DNA from: Delphinus delphis
Lineage: Eukaryota; Chordata; Mammalia; Artiodactyla; Delphinidae
DNA length: 64,000 nt
Assembly (NCBI RefSeq): GCF_949987515.2
Contig: NC_082687.1
Location: 21,870,148 to 21,934,147 of the forward strand
Reading direction: 5' to 3'
Positions 16,000 through 28,489 of this stretch are shown here, piece by piece (the first letter of the stretch is position 1; the number at the start of each line of letters is the position of its first letter). Below the pieces are notes generated by a model. That model was given only the letters and a program-made list of their open reading frames with translations. It made no database searches and was not told the DNA's origin. Both the position numbers and the translations under genes were made by a program.

Positions 16000-17780
16000 G
16001 GCTAGAAAGCATCCCTTTGTTTTCCACTTCGCAAGTTATAAGGCTCAGAGTCGGAATCCTGATCACATTAGACTGTTTTGTAAATTGTTTTTACCCGTAA
16101 AGAGGCTGGAATCTTCTGTTCACAGAGACATTCAGTTCATTTGACTCATCTTAAAATTAGATGGGTCCTGGGGTTAGAAACCTTCAGGGGCTAGTGTCTT
16201 TTATCGGGCTTTCCATAAAACTCGTGATTTTTGAAGTTTTCAAATATGAAAATGATATTCATTTCTACATCAGGTTATAATTCTTCTTTATGTTATGTTC
16301 TTTATTATGATCATGTTGTGTCTGGTAGGGAGAGTGAATGAGAGCCCCTAAGTTCACAGATGAATATCAGAGTCCAACTGTGATGTTGCCTTCAGTTGTC
16401 ATTGAAGGACCCAAGACCTGGATCCCACATCAAAGTTTCAGGAGAAGCAGGGGAGGCTATGAACTGCCCCGGTGGGTTTGGTTGGAAGCATCCAATGGGA
16501 ACAAGGAAACTCTCTGGGACACAGTGAATAAGCAGAGAGAGAGAGGCCCATCTGATGCAAGCCACTGGTGGTAACGCACTTGTCTTGTAGGCACGGTGCT
16601 CTCACCTATATTAGCTCCGTAAATCTTACTAATTTGATCTTAAGGAGGCTGGTCCTTGGCAGGCAAGTGACTCTGGAAGGCTTAGGGTTCGTGTTTGTTC
16701 AGAAAGCTTTACAAATGGATCCCTCTTCTGTTTGCCATGTGCCTTTTTACTAGATCTCTCTCAGAGCTGCTTCTCTTGTAGAGGAAAATGTCACCTGTCC
16801 TTACCGACAGGAGTTAACGGATTGTTAATGGATCCATTGTTAATGGATCTGAGGGGTCAGTAAGTAGGTCCATGTTAAAAGTATACATACGTCAGTCACA
16901 TCAAATGAGAAAGGAAAGTAGCTGGTTATTTGGGTAGATGAACAAAGACGATGTATAAGCCCCTTGTCAACTGTAGATACGTGGTATGTAACAGACCTCC
17001 ACTGAATTCATTGAATTAGACCAAATCTAGGCTTTGACTTTTCAACAGCCTTCAAAAAATTCCTTTTCCAAATCTCCAGGCCTATCCCTTTTAGTATCTC
17101 TCTAACTGGAATGTCATTTGAAATTCCTTTGCAAATTAGGGTATGCATTGCCCCGATTTGCACATACAAGCTTTCTTTGTCCTTCTCTATTAATTTGTTC
17201 TGTACTTTAACAGTAACTATTTATTCTGTTTTCTCTTTTCAGTCTGGCATAGTATTGTGTTAAATCTCCATTTCATCTCTTTCAACACCAGTGCGGTTAG
17301 TCATGTTCTGATCTTTGTAAAAATGTAGACTCAAGTTTCAAAGAAGAAAGAAAAAAGAAACAGTATGATATATTCTATGTCCTGAATTACTAAAGAGATC
17401 TCTTACACAGATACAATTGAAATTTAGCCTCATTTCTAAAACAGAGAGATGAGAAAGAGGAAAGGCAGCATAGCATTTACACATAGGATCCAACAATTGT
17501 CTATCTAAAATGGAACTCTGACTAAATGACCCAGTTATGGGATTGTTTTGGGATGAATAACTCAGAAGAAAGTTTTAAAAAGATAAGCCAAAGCTGGTCT
17601 TCAAGTTTTTTTCTTTTTTTTGAGTGAGAAAGAAAATCTGTTTCAGCGTTTGAAATCTGTTTCTTCTGTTACAGTTTTTGAATAACAGTGTGCTAACCAC
17701 TGGATTTTTTCTATTGTTTAGAATCCGAATGGAGAGATATGAGAATGTTTTAATTGCAAACAAATATAGATGTATCTATC
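16000..17780. other. Intronic stretch without recognised feature
   Basis: No clear repeat or gene. A short local duplication of GTTAATGGATC sits near 16825-16849. Confidence 0.55.
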
Positions 17781-18219
17781 AGTCACCATCTGACGGGGCA
17801 GCTATTTTCAAGTAATCCAAATGGCTGACTCATGCTAGGTTTACCTCCAGAATATCTCCTGACTAGATCCTTCTCCCTATGTGCCCAATGCCAGCACTCC
17901 AAGTCAGGCTGCCAGCATTTCTTGTCTTGACTTTGCCACAGTCTCCTAACTGGTCCCCTTGACTCCATTCACATCACTTTAAGCCTTTAAGCCACGTTCC
18001 ACACGTGCCAGTGTGCTGTGTATAGAGCACAAGCTGAACCCGTCAGCTGGTCTCCCAGGACTTGGCTATAACCTCAGCTCCTCAGCTGGGCGTTCAGGTC
18101 CTAAGTGATCTGATCCTACCTCTCTACCATTATCTTGACACGTGCGTTATATTCTGACAATTTCAGGTTACCACTAGTTATCTTTGCTTGGAATATTCTT
18201 CTTAGATCTGATTGACTGG

Positions 18220-18500
18220 AAAACTCCTTCGGTACTACTTTCTGGAAAGTAACTAGGCAATTTGAATTTGTAGGCTTAGAAACAAAGAAATGATCCAAAA
18301 TGTAACTAAGGTCTACACACACAGAGCTAATTTATCACAGCCCTATTTATAATAGCAAAAAAAAGTATGTGGGTATGGAAGGGGGGAACCACATAAATGT
18401 CCAAAAAGAGTCAAATAAATTATGACTTAGGGGATATTATACACCAATTAAAAATGATACTGTGAAAGTTTTAAACACATGGAAAATGTTTATTCTAGAA
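18220..18500 (+). mobile_element. Ancient L1/HAL1-like remnant
   Basis: CAGCCCTATTTATAATAGCAAAAAA, then GGGATATTATACACCAATTAAAAATGAT, resembles the same old L1 3' region. It is diverged. Confidence 0.5.
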
Positions 18501-19099
18501 AGGACTTACGGTGACCTTAAGAGATGCAGATATCCAAAAAGATGCCATAAAAGCAAAAGAAGAAAGGAAAATAAGAAGAGAGACATAAAACAGAGTCAGG
18601 GATGAAGCTAAAAAATCCCTTTTGGCTATGGGATGGGCTCCAGATTTGGCTGTTGGCTTTCTATCAACAAACATAGAAAAACAAAAATCTGCAAAATAGC
18701 ACAGTTTTGTATCCACAATATAAAAACATTCCTTTGCTCAGGAGAAACGCAGGTATTCCATGTGTGAACTGCTCTGGTGAGTCCTCATGATGAAATCAGA
18801 GTAGAAAATCCTAACGAGAGCCACAATGGCAAGTTTCTTAAGATTGCTTCTTACAGTAATTCCTGATAAAATCAGTGGCAACTGCACCAGGCAGCTCAAT
18901 TCTCTTGTAAGGAGCGAATATGAAATAGTGCACGTTCTTAATTTTCTGTGAATCTACCTTGTTACAGAAACACATTTTAGAGACACAGAAGGACTGAAGT
19001 ATATTTCAATTAATCTTCATAAAGAAACAGTTTTTTTTAGTCATACTTCTGATACACTTAATGAGTTTAAATTTGTGCTCGCTAAAAAAGTACCCGGAG

Positions 19100-19314
19100 G
19101 GCTTCCCTGGTGGCGCGGTGGTTGGGAGTCCGCCTGCCGGTGCAGGGGACACGGGTTCGTGCCCCGGTCCAGGAGGATCCCACGCGCCGCGGAGCGGCTG
19201 GGCCCTTGAGCCATGGCCGCTGAGCCTGTGCGTCCGGAGCCTGTGCTCCGCAGCGGGAGAGGCCACAGCAGTGAGAGGCCCGCGTATTGCCAAAAATAAA
19301 AAATAAAAAAACAT
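19100..19314 (+). mobile_element. CHR-type SINE with 16-bp target-site duplication
   Basis: Plus orientation, full head GGCTTCCCTGGTGGCGCGGT and A-rich tail. The duplication AAAAAAGTACCCGGAG is perfect at 19084-19099 and 19315-19330. It forms an inverted pair with the SINE at 20526-20712. Confidence 0.96.
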
Positions 19315-19494
19315 AAAAAAGTACCCGGAGTCCAGCCAATCTAGCTGGATAATTAAAAATAGACTTATCAGAATGAATGACTAAGGGGCAGGAGTAGAAA
19401 CAGGGAGATCAGTGAGACGGCTACTTCAGAAAGCCAGGAAAGAATGGATGGTGGTAATGATGTTAGGAATAGTAATAGGATAGTAACAGTTCTA

Positions 19495-19555
19495 ATAATA
19501 ATGGTAAGAGTAACATCATATTAGTATTGTAATAATAGCAATAATAATAATACCA
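19495..19555 (+). repeat. (AAT)n-rich tract
   Basis: Interrupted AATAAT units, e.g. AGCAATAATAATAATACC. No gene here. Confidence 0.6.
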
Positions 19556-19705
19556 GATATATACAGAATTATCATTCACTATCAGGTTTCGAATTGAATA
19601 CGTAAAAATCAATTTTTAGCTAGCTAACTTAAATTAGATTCTTGAATCAAAACTAAGTTCCTTCACTGACATTTTCTTCTGTTAATAAAAAATCAAGCCT
19701 AAATT

Positions 19706-19708
<3 letters not shown>

Positions 19709-19756
<48 letters not shown>
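19709..19756 (+). repeat. (CA)n microsatellite
   Basis: About 24 uninterrupted CA units. It is a probable length polymorphism. Confidence 0.95.
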
Positions 19757-19761
<5 letters not shown>

Positions 19762-20525
19762 ACTCCAGGCTGGGGGAATGGAGAGTTATTGTTTAATGGC
19801 TACAGAGTTTCAGTCTGGAGATGAATGTCCTCATGGTGGCACAATAATTTGAATATACTTTATGCCACTGAAATATAAATGTAAAAACAGTTAAAACGAT
19901 CAACTTTATGCTATATATATTTACCACGCCCACCCCGCCCACCCCCCCACCCCCCACCGCCTTCCAGAATGCTCTACCAGGTAAGCTTGCTCAGGACAAA
20001 ACTGAATCCTGTTGTGAAGAGGGCGGAGCCCAACAAGCCATGGACCTGCAGAGCTGCTCACTGACCTGGACTCCCGGCTCCGAAATACGCACCAAGTCCT
20101 GATTAAAAGGGCAGCCAGTGTCCACAGAACTTGCCTCCTACGGTTTCCCCCCAAGAAGCACTATTTACAAAACGTAACTGCAGGAGCTAATTTGTAATCA
20201 TGAGAATTTTGTATAGGAACTGGTGAAAAGTTGGAGGCACGGCTACCAAAGACAATGACTTGAGCACTAGAGGATTTTATCTGTAATCCAACTGTGACAA
20301 TAACAAGCCAGCAGGACATGCTGCCTCCATGGGGCCATTAGTACCCAGCCGAACTCTGTCGTCTGTCAGAAACTGCTTTTCTGTCTCTCTAGGGGGCTGG
20401 GGATGATGCAATTTGAATAGCTCATGGATGGGTTACTATGGAATGAGCTAAGGCGAGTTAAGACACATTCCAGTTTTACCCCAGAGGACAATTCTGACTG
20501 GCCCATGAAAAGACCCCGATTCTTT

Positions 20526-20712
20526 ACGCGGGCCTCTCACTGTTGTGGCCTCTCCCGTTGCGGAGCACAGGCTCTGGACGCGCAGGCTCAGCGGCCATGG
20601 CTCACGGGCCCAGCCGCTCCACGGCATGTGGGATCTTCCCGGACCGGGGCACGAACCCGTGTCTCCTGCATCGGCAGGCGGACTCTCAACCACTGCGCCA
20701 CCAGGGAAGCCC
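20526..20712 (-). mobile_element. CHR-type SINE lacking its A tail
   Basis: Reverse orientation, complete from head (right end) to the GCGGGCCTCTCAC segment, but the left edge has no T run and no duplication could be found. Its 3' end was probably lost by deletion. Confidence 0.9.
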
Positions 20713-20764
20713 TGTGGAGCCTTTCTTAACTTCCCTGTGCCTGGTATTAGTTCCTCCAAAATTT

Positions 20765-20940
20765 TAATTCATTTTGCTATTAGTGCTGCATATATGTCAC
20801 TCTGTATTGTGATGACTTATTTGAATTCCTATCTCTCCCTCACTAGCCTGATTTCCTTTACAGCAGGGAACATGCCATTTGTCTTTTCATTTCTGGTACT
20901 TCACACTATTCCTGGTATACAGTTGCTACAAAAGAAATGT
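20765..20940 (+). mobile_element. L2 LINE 3' fragment
   Basis: TGTATTGTGATGACTTATTTG, CAGGGAACATGCCATTTGTC and ATTCCTGGTATACAGTTG are diverged L2 3'-end phrases. Confidence 0.6.
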
Positions 20941-21140
20941 TTGTTGTTTTGAATAAAGCATTTAGTTACTAAAAAGGTTATGGCAAGGGCCTGCTTTTTG
21001 CCAAGGAGCTTTCATACTTTTTCCTCAATTGTGGGGAGAGTTTGCAAACAAAGGAAAAGACAGTAGTAGAAACTAATATCTTCCCAAATTAGTGATAACG
21101 CTTTAGTAATAAATTAGAGATAGGAAAGAATTGTATAGGC

Positions 21141-21240
21141 ACGTAGAGAAAGGACGTATACATTGCTTTGTTTTTAAAAATTGACAAACATGTAGAGAAA
21201 GGATGCATACACTGCTTTGTTTTTAAAAAATGACAAACAA
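21141..21240 (+). repeat. Two-copy 50-bp tandem duplication
   Basis: Units 21141-21190 and 21191-21240 share GTAGAGAAAGGA, GCTTTGTTTTTAAAAA and TGACAAACA, with a few substitutions. The mutations show that it is not very recent. Confidence 0.88.
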
Positions 21241-22589
21241 GGACGTTTGCTCTGCCCAAGGGGATCACGCTCTTTCTGAAATACGGCGTTTGCAATTGGG
21301 TAAATAGTTTGAGATGAATAACCATTGAAGGACAGTGGGGACACCATAGGGTCAAAGCCGAAGAAGAATGAGAGAGCCCAACTTCTTCTCGGGACAAGAG
21401 AAGACAACAGACTTCAATAAGATCTCTTTTGTGGCTAAAAATCATCATCGCAAGTACAGATCCTAGTCACACAAAACAGCCCTAGAATGCAGTCGTCGTA
21501 TGTTTTGGCATAGGTATGCTACGGCAAAACCACAGCTCCTTGGAAAATATCTTAGTGGTGTATTAGGATCAAATCCAAACCACCAAAGTTAGACCTGAGA
21601 TGTTTTGTGTGCTGTTGTGGTCCCTCCCTCACATGAAACGTGGGTGTCCAGGCTCACCCCATGGGGAAGCTTGCCTCCAAGGGCTAGAGAAGGACCCTGA
21701 CAAAGAAAGAACAATGGGGGAGAAATGGCACATGAATATGTGCACAGTTTAACTTTATTCATCACCATGACTACAAATAAAGAGGAAGAATCACTTATTA
21801 ATTCATCCTAATTTGTGCAAGTGTCTTCAAAAGGGAAGAATGATTTTGAAAAAGTCATGGTACGAGACTGGGTGATTTGGAAAGACACCCGAAATGGCAA
21901 CCATAGAGAAGAGAGGCACCCAGCATGTCAGGAGTTAGGAGGCCACCGAAAAGAGTGTGAGAGAAGAAAGACAATACGCTGGAACATTGTTTGAAACAGT
22001 TTTTACTCCAAGGAGATGCAAAGAATTCTGTGGATGAGTCAGCCTGGAAATAATTGGTAAGAGAGACTATAAAGTTCATAGGAGCAAAGGCTTAATAATA
22101 CCCCAGAGGAAATTATCTAGCAAAAAAGCAAATGCCAGTGCATTTGTTTGATAACATCCATTAGTGCCAACTGTCTGGCAGAAACCAGCAACAGGCATAA
22201 ATATCTTGATTTTAAAAGCCACATGGAAAAACTGGAGAATCTTCAAAGAGTAGGCCTGTGTGTCTAGTTTAAGATCAAACAGCAACTACAACCTGACTTT
22301 GGTAATGCTCGATGTATTTGTTATTTGAAGCAGGGCCCACAGGAAGGAAATAAAAGCAGATGTACAGTGAGGAACCTGAAGCAAAAAGAATCAAGAAATG
22401 AGCTGAGAAGCAAATGATGATGTAAAAAGGAGGAGCCTAAGGCCAAACTAAATTGGCCTAGGGCAAGTGTTAGCATAAATAAGATTAAACTTCCTAAAGT
22501 TTTTTTTTTTTGGTGACAAGTACTAACGTGCTACTTTTGTCTTTGTTAAAATTTCTAAAACATATACTATAAAAGCAGATCTGGAATAA

Positions 22590-22805
22590 TATATCATGAC
22601 AATTTAAATACTGCTAAAGCAATGTAATTTGTCATAATTAAAAACTGAAATCAGCTAAATGGTCCGCAACAGGGGCCTAGTAAATTACATTGTGGTACAT
22701 CTGTGACTTAGATATTATGCAACCTCCAGCAATTATATGCAGTAACATGAAATATACTCATGAAAGAGCTCTAACTGAACAAGCTATTTTATACAGTATG
22801 AATGA
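22590..22805 (+). mobile_element. Ancient L1/HAL1-like remnant
   Basis: CTAAATGGTCCGCAACAGGGGCC and GGTACATCTGTGACTTAGATATTATGCAACC match the same old L1 3' region seen at 15180-15790. Confidence 0.5.
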
Positions 22806-22831
22806 TGGAGCTAAAGTAAGCCTATATATAG

Positions 22832-23521
22832 TTTTTTTTTCTTTTACTGGAGTAAAATTGCTTTACAATGTTGTGTTAGTTTCTGCTGTACAACGAAGTG
22901 AATCAGCTCTATGTATACATATATCCCCTCCCTCTTGGACCTCCCTCCCACCACCCCCCATCCCACCCATCTAGGTCGTCACAGAGCACCGAGCTGCACT
23001 CCCTATGCTATACAGCAGGTTCCCTTAGCTAACTATTTTACACATGGTAGTGTATTTATGTCAAACCTAATCTCCTAATTCGTTCCACCCTCCCCTTCCC
23101 CACACTGTGTCCACATATCTGTTCTCTACATCTACGTCTCTATTCCTGCCCTACAAATAGGTTCATCTGTACCATTTTTCTAGATTCCACACATATGTGT
23201 TATTGTACAATATTTGTTTTTCTCTTTCTGGCTTACTTCACTCTGTATGACAGACTCTAGGTCCATCCACATCTCTACAAATAACCCAATTTCGTTCCTT
23301 CTTAGGGCTGAGTAATATTCCATTGTATATCTGTGCCACATCTTCTTTATCCATTCACCTATCGTTGGACACTTAGGCTGTTTCCATGTCCTGGCTATTG
23401 TAAATAGTGCTGCAATGAACATTGGGGTACATGTGTCCTTTTGAATTCTGGTTTTCTCAGGGTATATGCCCAGTAGTGGGATTGCTGAATCATATGGTAG
23501 TTCTATTTTTAGTTTTTTTTT
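22832..23521 (-). mobile_element. 5'-truncated L1 3' end
   Basis: Reverse orientation with the poly(A) as a T run at 22831-22840. It shows TTGCTTTACAATGTTGTG, GTACAACGAAGTGAATCAGC and GAGTAATATTCCATTGTATA. The boundary at 23521 abuts another T run. It includes a fragment of ORF2, but no intact frame. Confidence 0.9.
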
Positions 23522-24365
23522 TGTAATTACTTTTGTAAAGTTCTTTGGATTCTCAAGGAAAAGATGCTATTTACCTTTTATTTTAGCTTTGGATATTTTT
23601 TATTAGTAGGAGACTCACAAGGCTCTAAGCCAGCTCCAAAGAAAAGGAGAATCAAGACTTTCCTTGTGCATAGGTATGAGGCTTTATAAAACTCTCTTAA
23701 TAAAATGCTGCAGAGAGGAAAGATGCTAGCGGGAGAGGCTGCCTGTAGTTCACATGCTGCCATTCTTGGCCAGCATTTCTAGAAGTCACCAAGCAAATAC
23801 CAAGTATAATGTCTAGAGAGAGAATTTATCTATAGTACCCTCACATGAAGGATGCTGCCCAATTTATGATTTGTTCTTAGAGACAGTCAACCATCTATAA
23901 ACTAAGGAAAGGGAATCCCACCTGAAGGCTTCAGCTGGGGCCACCAGAGTGCGCTTTCCTCAGGCTGGTTTTCCTACTGATCAATTTGCCTGAGAGCATT
24001 TCAAGCACAATCCACTCCCCTTGGAGTGTCTGCAGCTATTTGAGTATCTTGTTCCTTTTTGTCACTTTGAGATTTTGTCACTTTGAGATTATTAAACTAA
24101 GTCCTCTAAGGCACATCCTATTTCTTTTGTGTTTCTAATAAATAGCTCTTAACATCACATTGTGTTATGACCGAATGGATTGTTTTATATCTTGGTGGTG
24201 ACTGTGTTCTACTTTATTTCCTTAAATACTGTTAGAATTTTTAAAGCCAGTATTTCTAAGCGAAGGCTCTTTGTTTAAGGCAGTATTTAATTTTTATTTT
24301 TAGGACACCTGCACAGATGCAAAAACACTAAAAAACCTTTAGCACCTTTAACATATTTTATTTTA

Positions 24366-24480
24366 TTGAAATATTTAAATTTATTTCATGTTAATAAATG
24401 TAATATTTATTTTAATGTTATAAAATGTAATTTGAATATTTACATTAATAAATGTAAATATATTTTAATGTATAAAAAGA
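24366..24480 (+). repeat. AT-rich low-complexity tract
   Basis: Repeated TTAATAAATGTAATATTTA-like units recur three times with variation. It is not coding. Confidence 0.5.
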
Positions 24481-25109
24481 ATCTAGACACCTTAACGGTG
24501 AATTTCACTTGCGAGAGAGGGATTAGGGTTCTAAGAGAATCACCAGTTGGCAGTTTTTCCAACTACACATGCTGGCATCCGCCCCTAGATTCTAGAAGTT
24601 TGGGGGTGACGGTCACATTCTCTTCTTGTCAATAAAAAATAAGGGGGAATGAAATCTGCCTTTGGCTTCCTAGTCCCTCCTGACTGTATTCTGGTTTGCT
24701 GATCCCTTCATGATCATTCAGAAAACATTTTTAAGAGTTTATTATTTTAATTAAAATAGCACTTGTAAAAGCGAGTATGATTCTGAATATCATAGATCTG
24801 TTGTTAAAAAAACCTTGAACTTGGAGCTACATCATCAAACTGTGTACATGAGATCCTAGGTCATAGCAGTAGTCTCCTCCCTTCGGTGAGAAGAGGATCG
24901 GAAAAATATTTCTGATGTCACAAGAGAAAATGGTTTCAAGGAGAAAGGTTATACAAAAAGAATGAGCTTGTCGGTGGTTTCTTATTCGAATACGGCACCA
25001 TTGGGGCAGACTGACCTTGCAGGGCTAGGCCGAGCAGGTCGGAGCCAGTGAGGCTAGCAGACACTCTCCACACACGCCCCAGTCAAAAGCAGGCAGCCTA
25101 GCCACTCAC

Positions 25110-25192
25110 CGGCAGGGCAAGATCCGGACCACATCGTTGGGCTTGTACCCTTCAATACAAACTGCACAGTTGTCAAAATCAGGCTCGGTTTC
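25110..25192 (-). CDS. RNF150: RNF150 internal exon (probably exon 4): first half of the RING-H2 finger
   Basis: This 83-bp exon has a CAG acceptor above 25192 and a GTGAGT donor below 25110. It enters in phase 0 and leaves in phase 2. Its 27 full codons start ETEPDFDN and include [19 protein letters not shown], then two bases of an Arg codon finished by the next exon. It supplies the first C-x2-C zinc-ligand pair and the third ligand Cys. The next exon gives the two His and the last three Cys ligands. The RING recruits a ubiquitin-charged E2. The acidic lead-in (ETEPDFDN) is typical of the family. An intron of only 1,410 bp separates this exon from the linker exon, against about 23 kb to the next RING exon. 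The frame is intact. Confidence 0.96.
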
Positions 25193-26602
25193 CTGCAACA
25201 GAGACAGCACAGGTGAGCCTGCTTTCCTACCTTCAGCTCCGGTAAACACACAAATAACAAGCCAAAGGAGAGCTTGCCTGGAGCAAGGCTTTCAACTGTC
25301 TCGGCACCAGTTTTCTTAATCCATAATTTATTGTACACTGGTTTAGTTTCTATTCCTTCCAACCTCCACTTTCTGTTTCCGGGTTCCACTGCAAAAGCTT
25401 TTGTGAGGGAACAGTTTTTTAATGTACCATTACTAATAATGCTACTTATTATAATCGGAGGTGACATAGCAAAGTCTCGAGGATGAGAAATACTATTCAT
25501 GGAGAATTGTCAAAATGATATTTAATCTATCCATTCCTCGGAAATCTAATTTATACAACTCGTAAAGAATGGTTCCAGCTTTCTTTTCAAGTACATAAAT
25601 CTCTTTCAACACCCCATAATACATTACTTATGTAATAGTCCTTGTTCTTTTATTATCCTGTTTGAGGATAAAAAAGTAATGAAAAAATATACTTTAAATT
25701 TAGTGATACCTTTAAATGAATTTTATCCTATTAAGCTCAACGGTATTTTTATATAGTTGAAAAACTGCAGCACGTAATTAGCGAGACTGATCAATTATTC
25801 ATACTGGAGACAATACCGTATACAAGTAGAGTTGTGAACCTCTTACGATGCCCCAAGGAGCCCCAAACCCATGTACTGCAATTCACTGCTCTAAAATTTC
25901 TCCTGGGGGAAAAATTCTCCTGGGGAGAACAGAGGCCTTGAGAGGCTTGTGGGCCTAGACTGGCCTACTTTGCGGTCCTTCCCTAAGATATGCTTCTGCT
26001 TTGGGCTTTATGTCATCATTCTACAGCTAGAGAGACTGTTGCCTTGACGTTGGGGTTCTAGAAACTCAATTTCAGAGGGACTAAATATGCTTCTTGCATT
26101 TGCTGCAGACTCAAGTGGAGGACATCACTCAGCACATAACAATCTTCCTTGCAAGGATTCATGGAAAAACTTTCTCAAGCTGTAATACCAGCAACGGCCA
26201 TTTTGTTTTTATCTTGTGGGACACTGGAATAAGGTAATTAGATTTGTTTGAATATTGTTTCCCTCTTTGCATTGGCTTGCTGGAGAGCCCCAACTTAAAT
26301 TTTGGGACCCATTTCTGCTATATGTTTCAGGTAATGCATGTGTATACTGATTTCATCCTGGTTGCGTCTACTTTTCCTATACCTACTTTTCAATTCTTCC
26401 TCCAACTACTTTGTTGTCCTATAGTATGCATTTTATAAACTGCTTTAAATTATGTTAAACAATGATGGGTATAATAACAGATGTTCACAGGAGAACTATT
26501 AGTATGTATTTCCCTTTCTCATCTTCTTTTCCACACTGGCTGCTAGGAAACTCGGACACTTCTCTGAATAGCTCCTTGCCAAAAAAGAAAAGAGGCTGTT
26601 AC
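25193..26602 (-). other. RNF150: RNF150 short intron
   Basis: This complete intron of 1,410 bp lies between the linker exon and the first RING exon (donor GTAACA, acceptor TTGCAG). I see no recognisable repeat in it. It is the only repeat-poor intron in the window. Confidence 0.92.
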
Positions 26603-26674
26603 CTTGTCACCCTTCTTGATGGTCCTGACCTGGAGCTTGCTGATTGCTTTCTTTGCTGCATCTCCCAGTCGGCG
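26603..26674 (-). CDS. RNF150: RNF150 internal exon (probably exon 3): juxtamembrane linker
   Basis: This 72-bp exon (24 codons, phase 0 at both ends) begins RRLGDAAKKAISKLQ and ends KKGDK. A pyrimidine-rich tract and CAG acceptor lie above 26674, and the donor below 26603 reads GTAACA. That donor departs from the usual GTAAGT/GTGAGT at position +4. The exon follows directly from the RNQ end of the exon at 37264-37514. It encodes the conserved basic cytosolic linker that joins the transmembrane helix to the RING finger in Goliath-family ligases. It is too short for an ORF of its own. I identified it by splice-site logic, phase and the family motif. Confidence 0.95.
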
Positions 26675-27940
26675 CTGAAAAACCAAAAGCTGCTTGTTAG
26701 TAATAAAGACTTGTAATTCTTAACTTTGTGTCTGATAGCATTCAGTAAACCAGGGCAGCTGTGTCTGAAATCATGCACAAGTAGAAGGCATGTTAATGAA
26801 GATGGCTGGAAGAGACGGGGCAGTGATACCTGTGCAAAGGGACTTGACTCATCGCAGTCTACTAAAGAGCTCTGTCATTGAGAGAAGCTCTTCATGCCTG
26901 AGGTTAAGCAAGTGGAATACGACATGGAAGGATCCTGCCCCACAGTGACTCCAGCGCAGGTCACATCCATGCAGATTAGCAAAACAAACAAACAGTTCCC
27001 TAATTTGTCACTCTGGCCACTCAATTTGTGACATGGAGATAGCCAATTTGGAGTAGTTGGAATAATCTCTATCTCTTGTTCACAGGGTATATTGTTTGTG
27101 TATTCCTTTCAATTTGGAATTTTTAAGCAATTTCCTTTGCTTATCTAGACCCAACTTAGGTTTATATTTGGTCTGTACTATCCTATCCCATCACCTTGTT
27201 ACATGCCAATTTCACCTCTTTTGTGTGTGTTTAAGTGTGAGTGTGCACATAGGAAAATACCTAAATCATACATATTCAGTTCAGCAAATAGTTATAGAGC
27301 AAACTCCTGGGTAACCATCGTCACCCACGTTAAGAAATAATATATGATGCACTTCTTTTTTTAATAGAGGAAGTTAGTATCCTAATGCACCCTACAATAA
27401 TACAACAATAGGGTCATGAGGAAGAATGGGAGAGGAAGAGGGTGGGGAGAGAATTACGTTTTAATCTGTCGAGGAAAAAAATGGTTTGCTTGTGCGCTTA
27501 TGAGTTTTCCACATACTGTAATCTTCTCAGGTATGTGTACTTCTAGTCTGTAACAGAAGTGTATTTGCAGCAGTGAAACATATTTGAAGGACTAAGATAA
27601 ATAGGGCAAACATTTAAAAAGAACCATCATCTGCTTTCACCAATTTTGTTTCTTTTGGAAATAAAACTCTAGCTTCTTTCTTTTCTTTAAAGTAGTGAGC
27701 ATATACTAATGAAGAGTTCATTTAGCCTAAGTACCATGCTAAAGCTTTGTAAGCTATATCACTATTATCCTTACAACAGCTCTATGAGAAAAATACTATT
27801 TTATAGAATGGAGACTTAAAGAGCTTAAGTCAATTGTCTAATATCATAGAGTTAGTGACAGGTCAGTCAGAATCTGAGTAAAAATTAAGTCTGAATTTAA
27901 AACCAAAGCTAAATTACCCCTCTCATTTTTTTCACCAATT

Positions 27941-28110
27941 ACCCAGTCCACCGACCAGGCAGTCGGCCAATCACCAAACACCTACCCAGTCAGCCAGCAG
28001 CTAGCCAGCCAGCCAACCTACTAATCAGCTAGCTAACCAACCAACATCTAGCCAGCCAGCCAGCCAACCAGCCAAGCAACTAACCAATCAGCTGACCAAC
28101 CAATCAAAAT
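27941..28110 (+). repeat. (CCAG/CCAA)n tetranucleotide minisatellite-like array
   Basis: An imperfect array of CCAG, CCAA and CTAG units, such as CTAGCCAGCCAGCCAACC and CCAACCAACATCTAGCCAGC, covers about 170 bp. It is not flanked by a transposon tail. Confidence 0.85.
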
Positions 28111-28489
28111 CTATTAAGTACCTGTGATACGGCATGTCCCTAAGCACACCCCAATTAGAGTAAGTAGGTAGAAGAGGACATGCTTCCCCTGTTAATTCAT
28201 TTTGCTCTTTGATATTCTGTCCTTAGTTTCTAAAATAATTACTGGCATTTTTAACAGAAAAGTAAGCCTTGGTTGTTTCCTAAAAGGAGACCAACATACA
28301 CTTGAAACCTATAAAGAAATCCATGAGTACTGAGCAAACTAAGGTGGTGGGAAAAACAGGAAGAGGCTATAATGATAAATACCAAGGGGGAACATACAGT
28401 GAGAGGAAAAGAAAAGAACTGAGATGAAACTAAACAGCATGCAACTCTCTTTCCTTTCCTCTTCCTCTAGCTGGTGCCTAACCATCCTT

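Noticed and set aside
27941..28110. CRISPR-like array of repeats and spacers
   Set aside because: Units are four bases long and irregular, in a mammalian intron. It is a simple tetranucleotide repeat.
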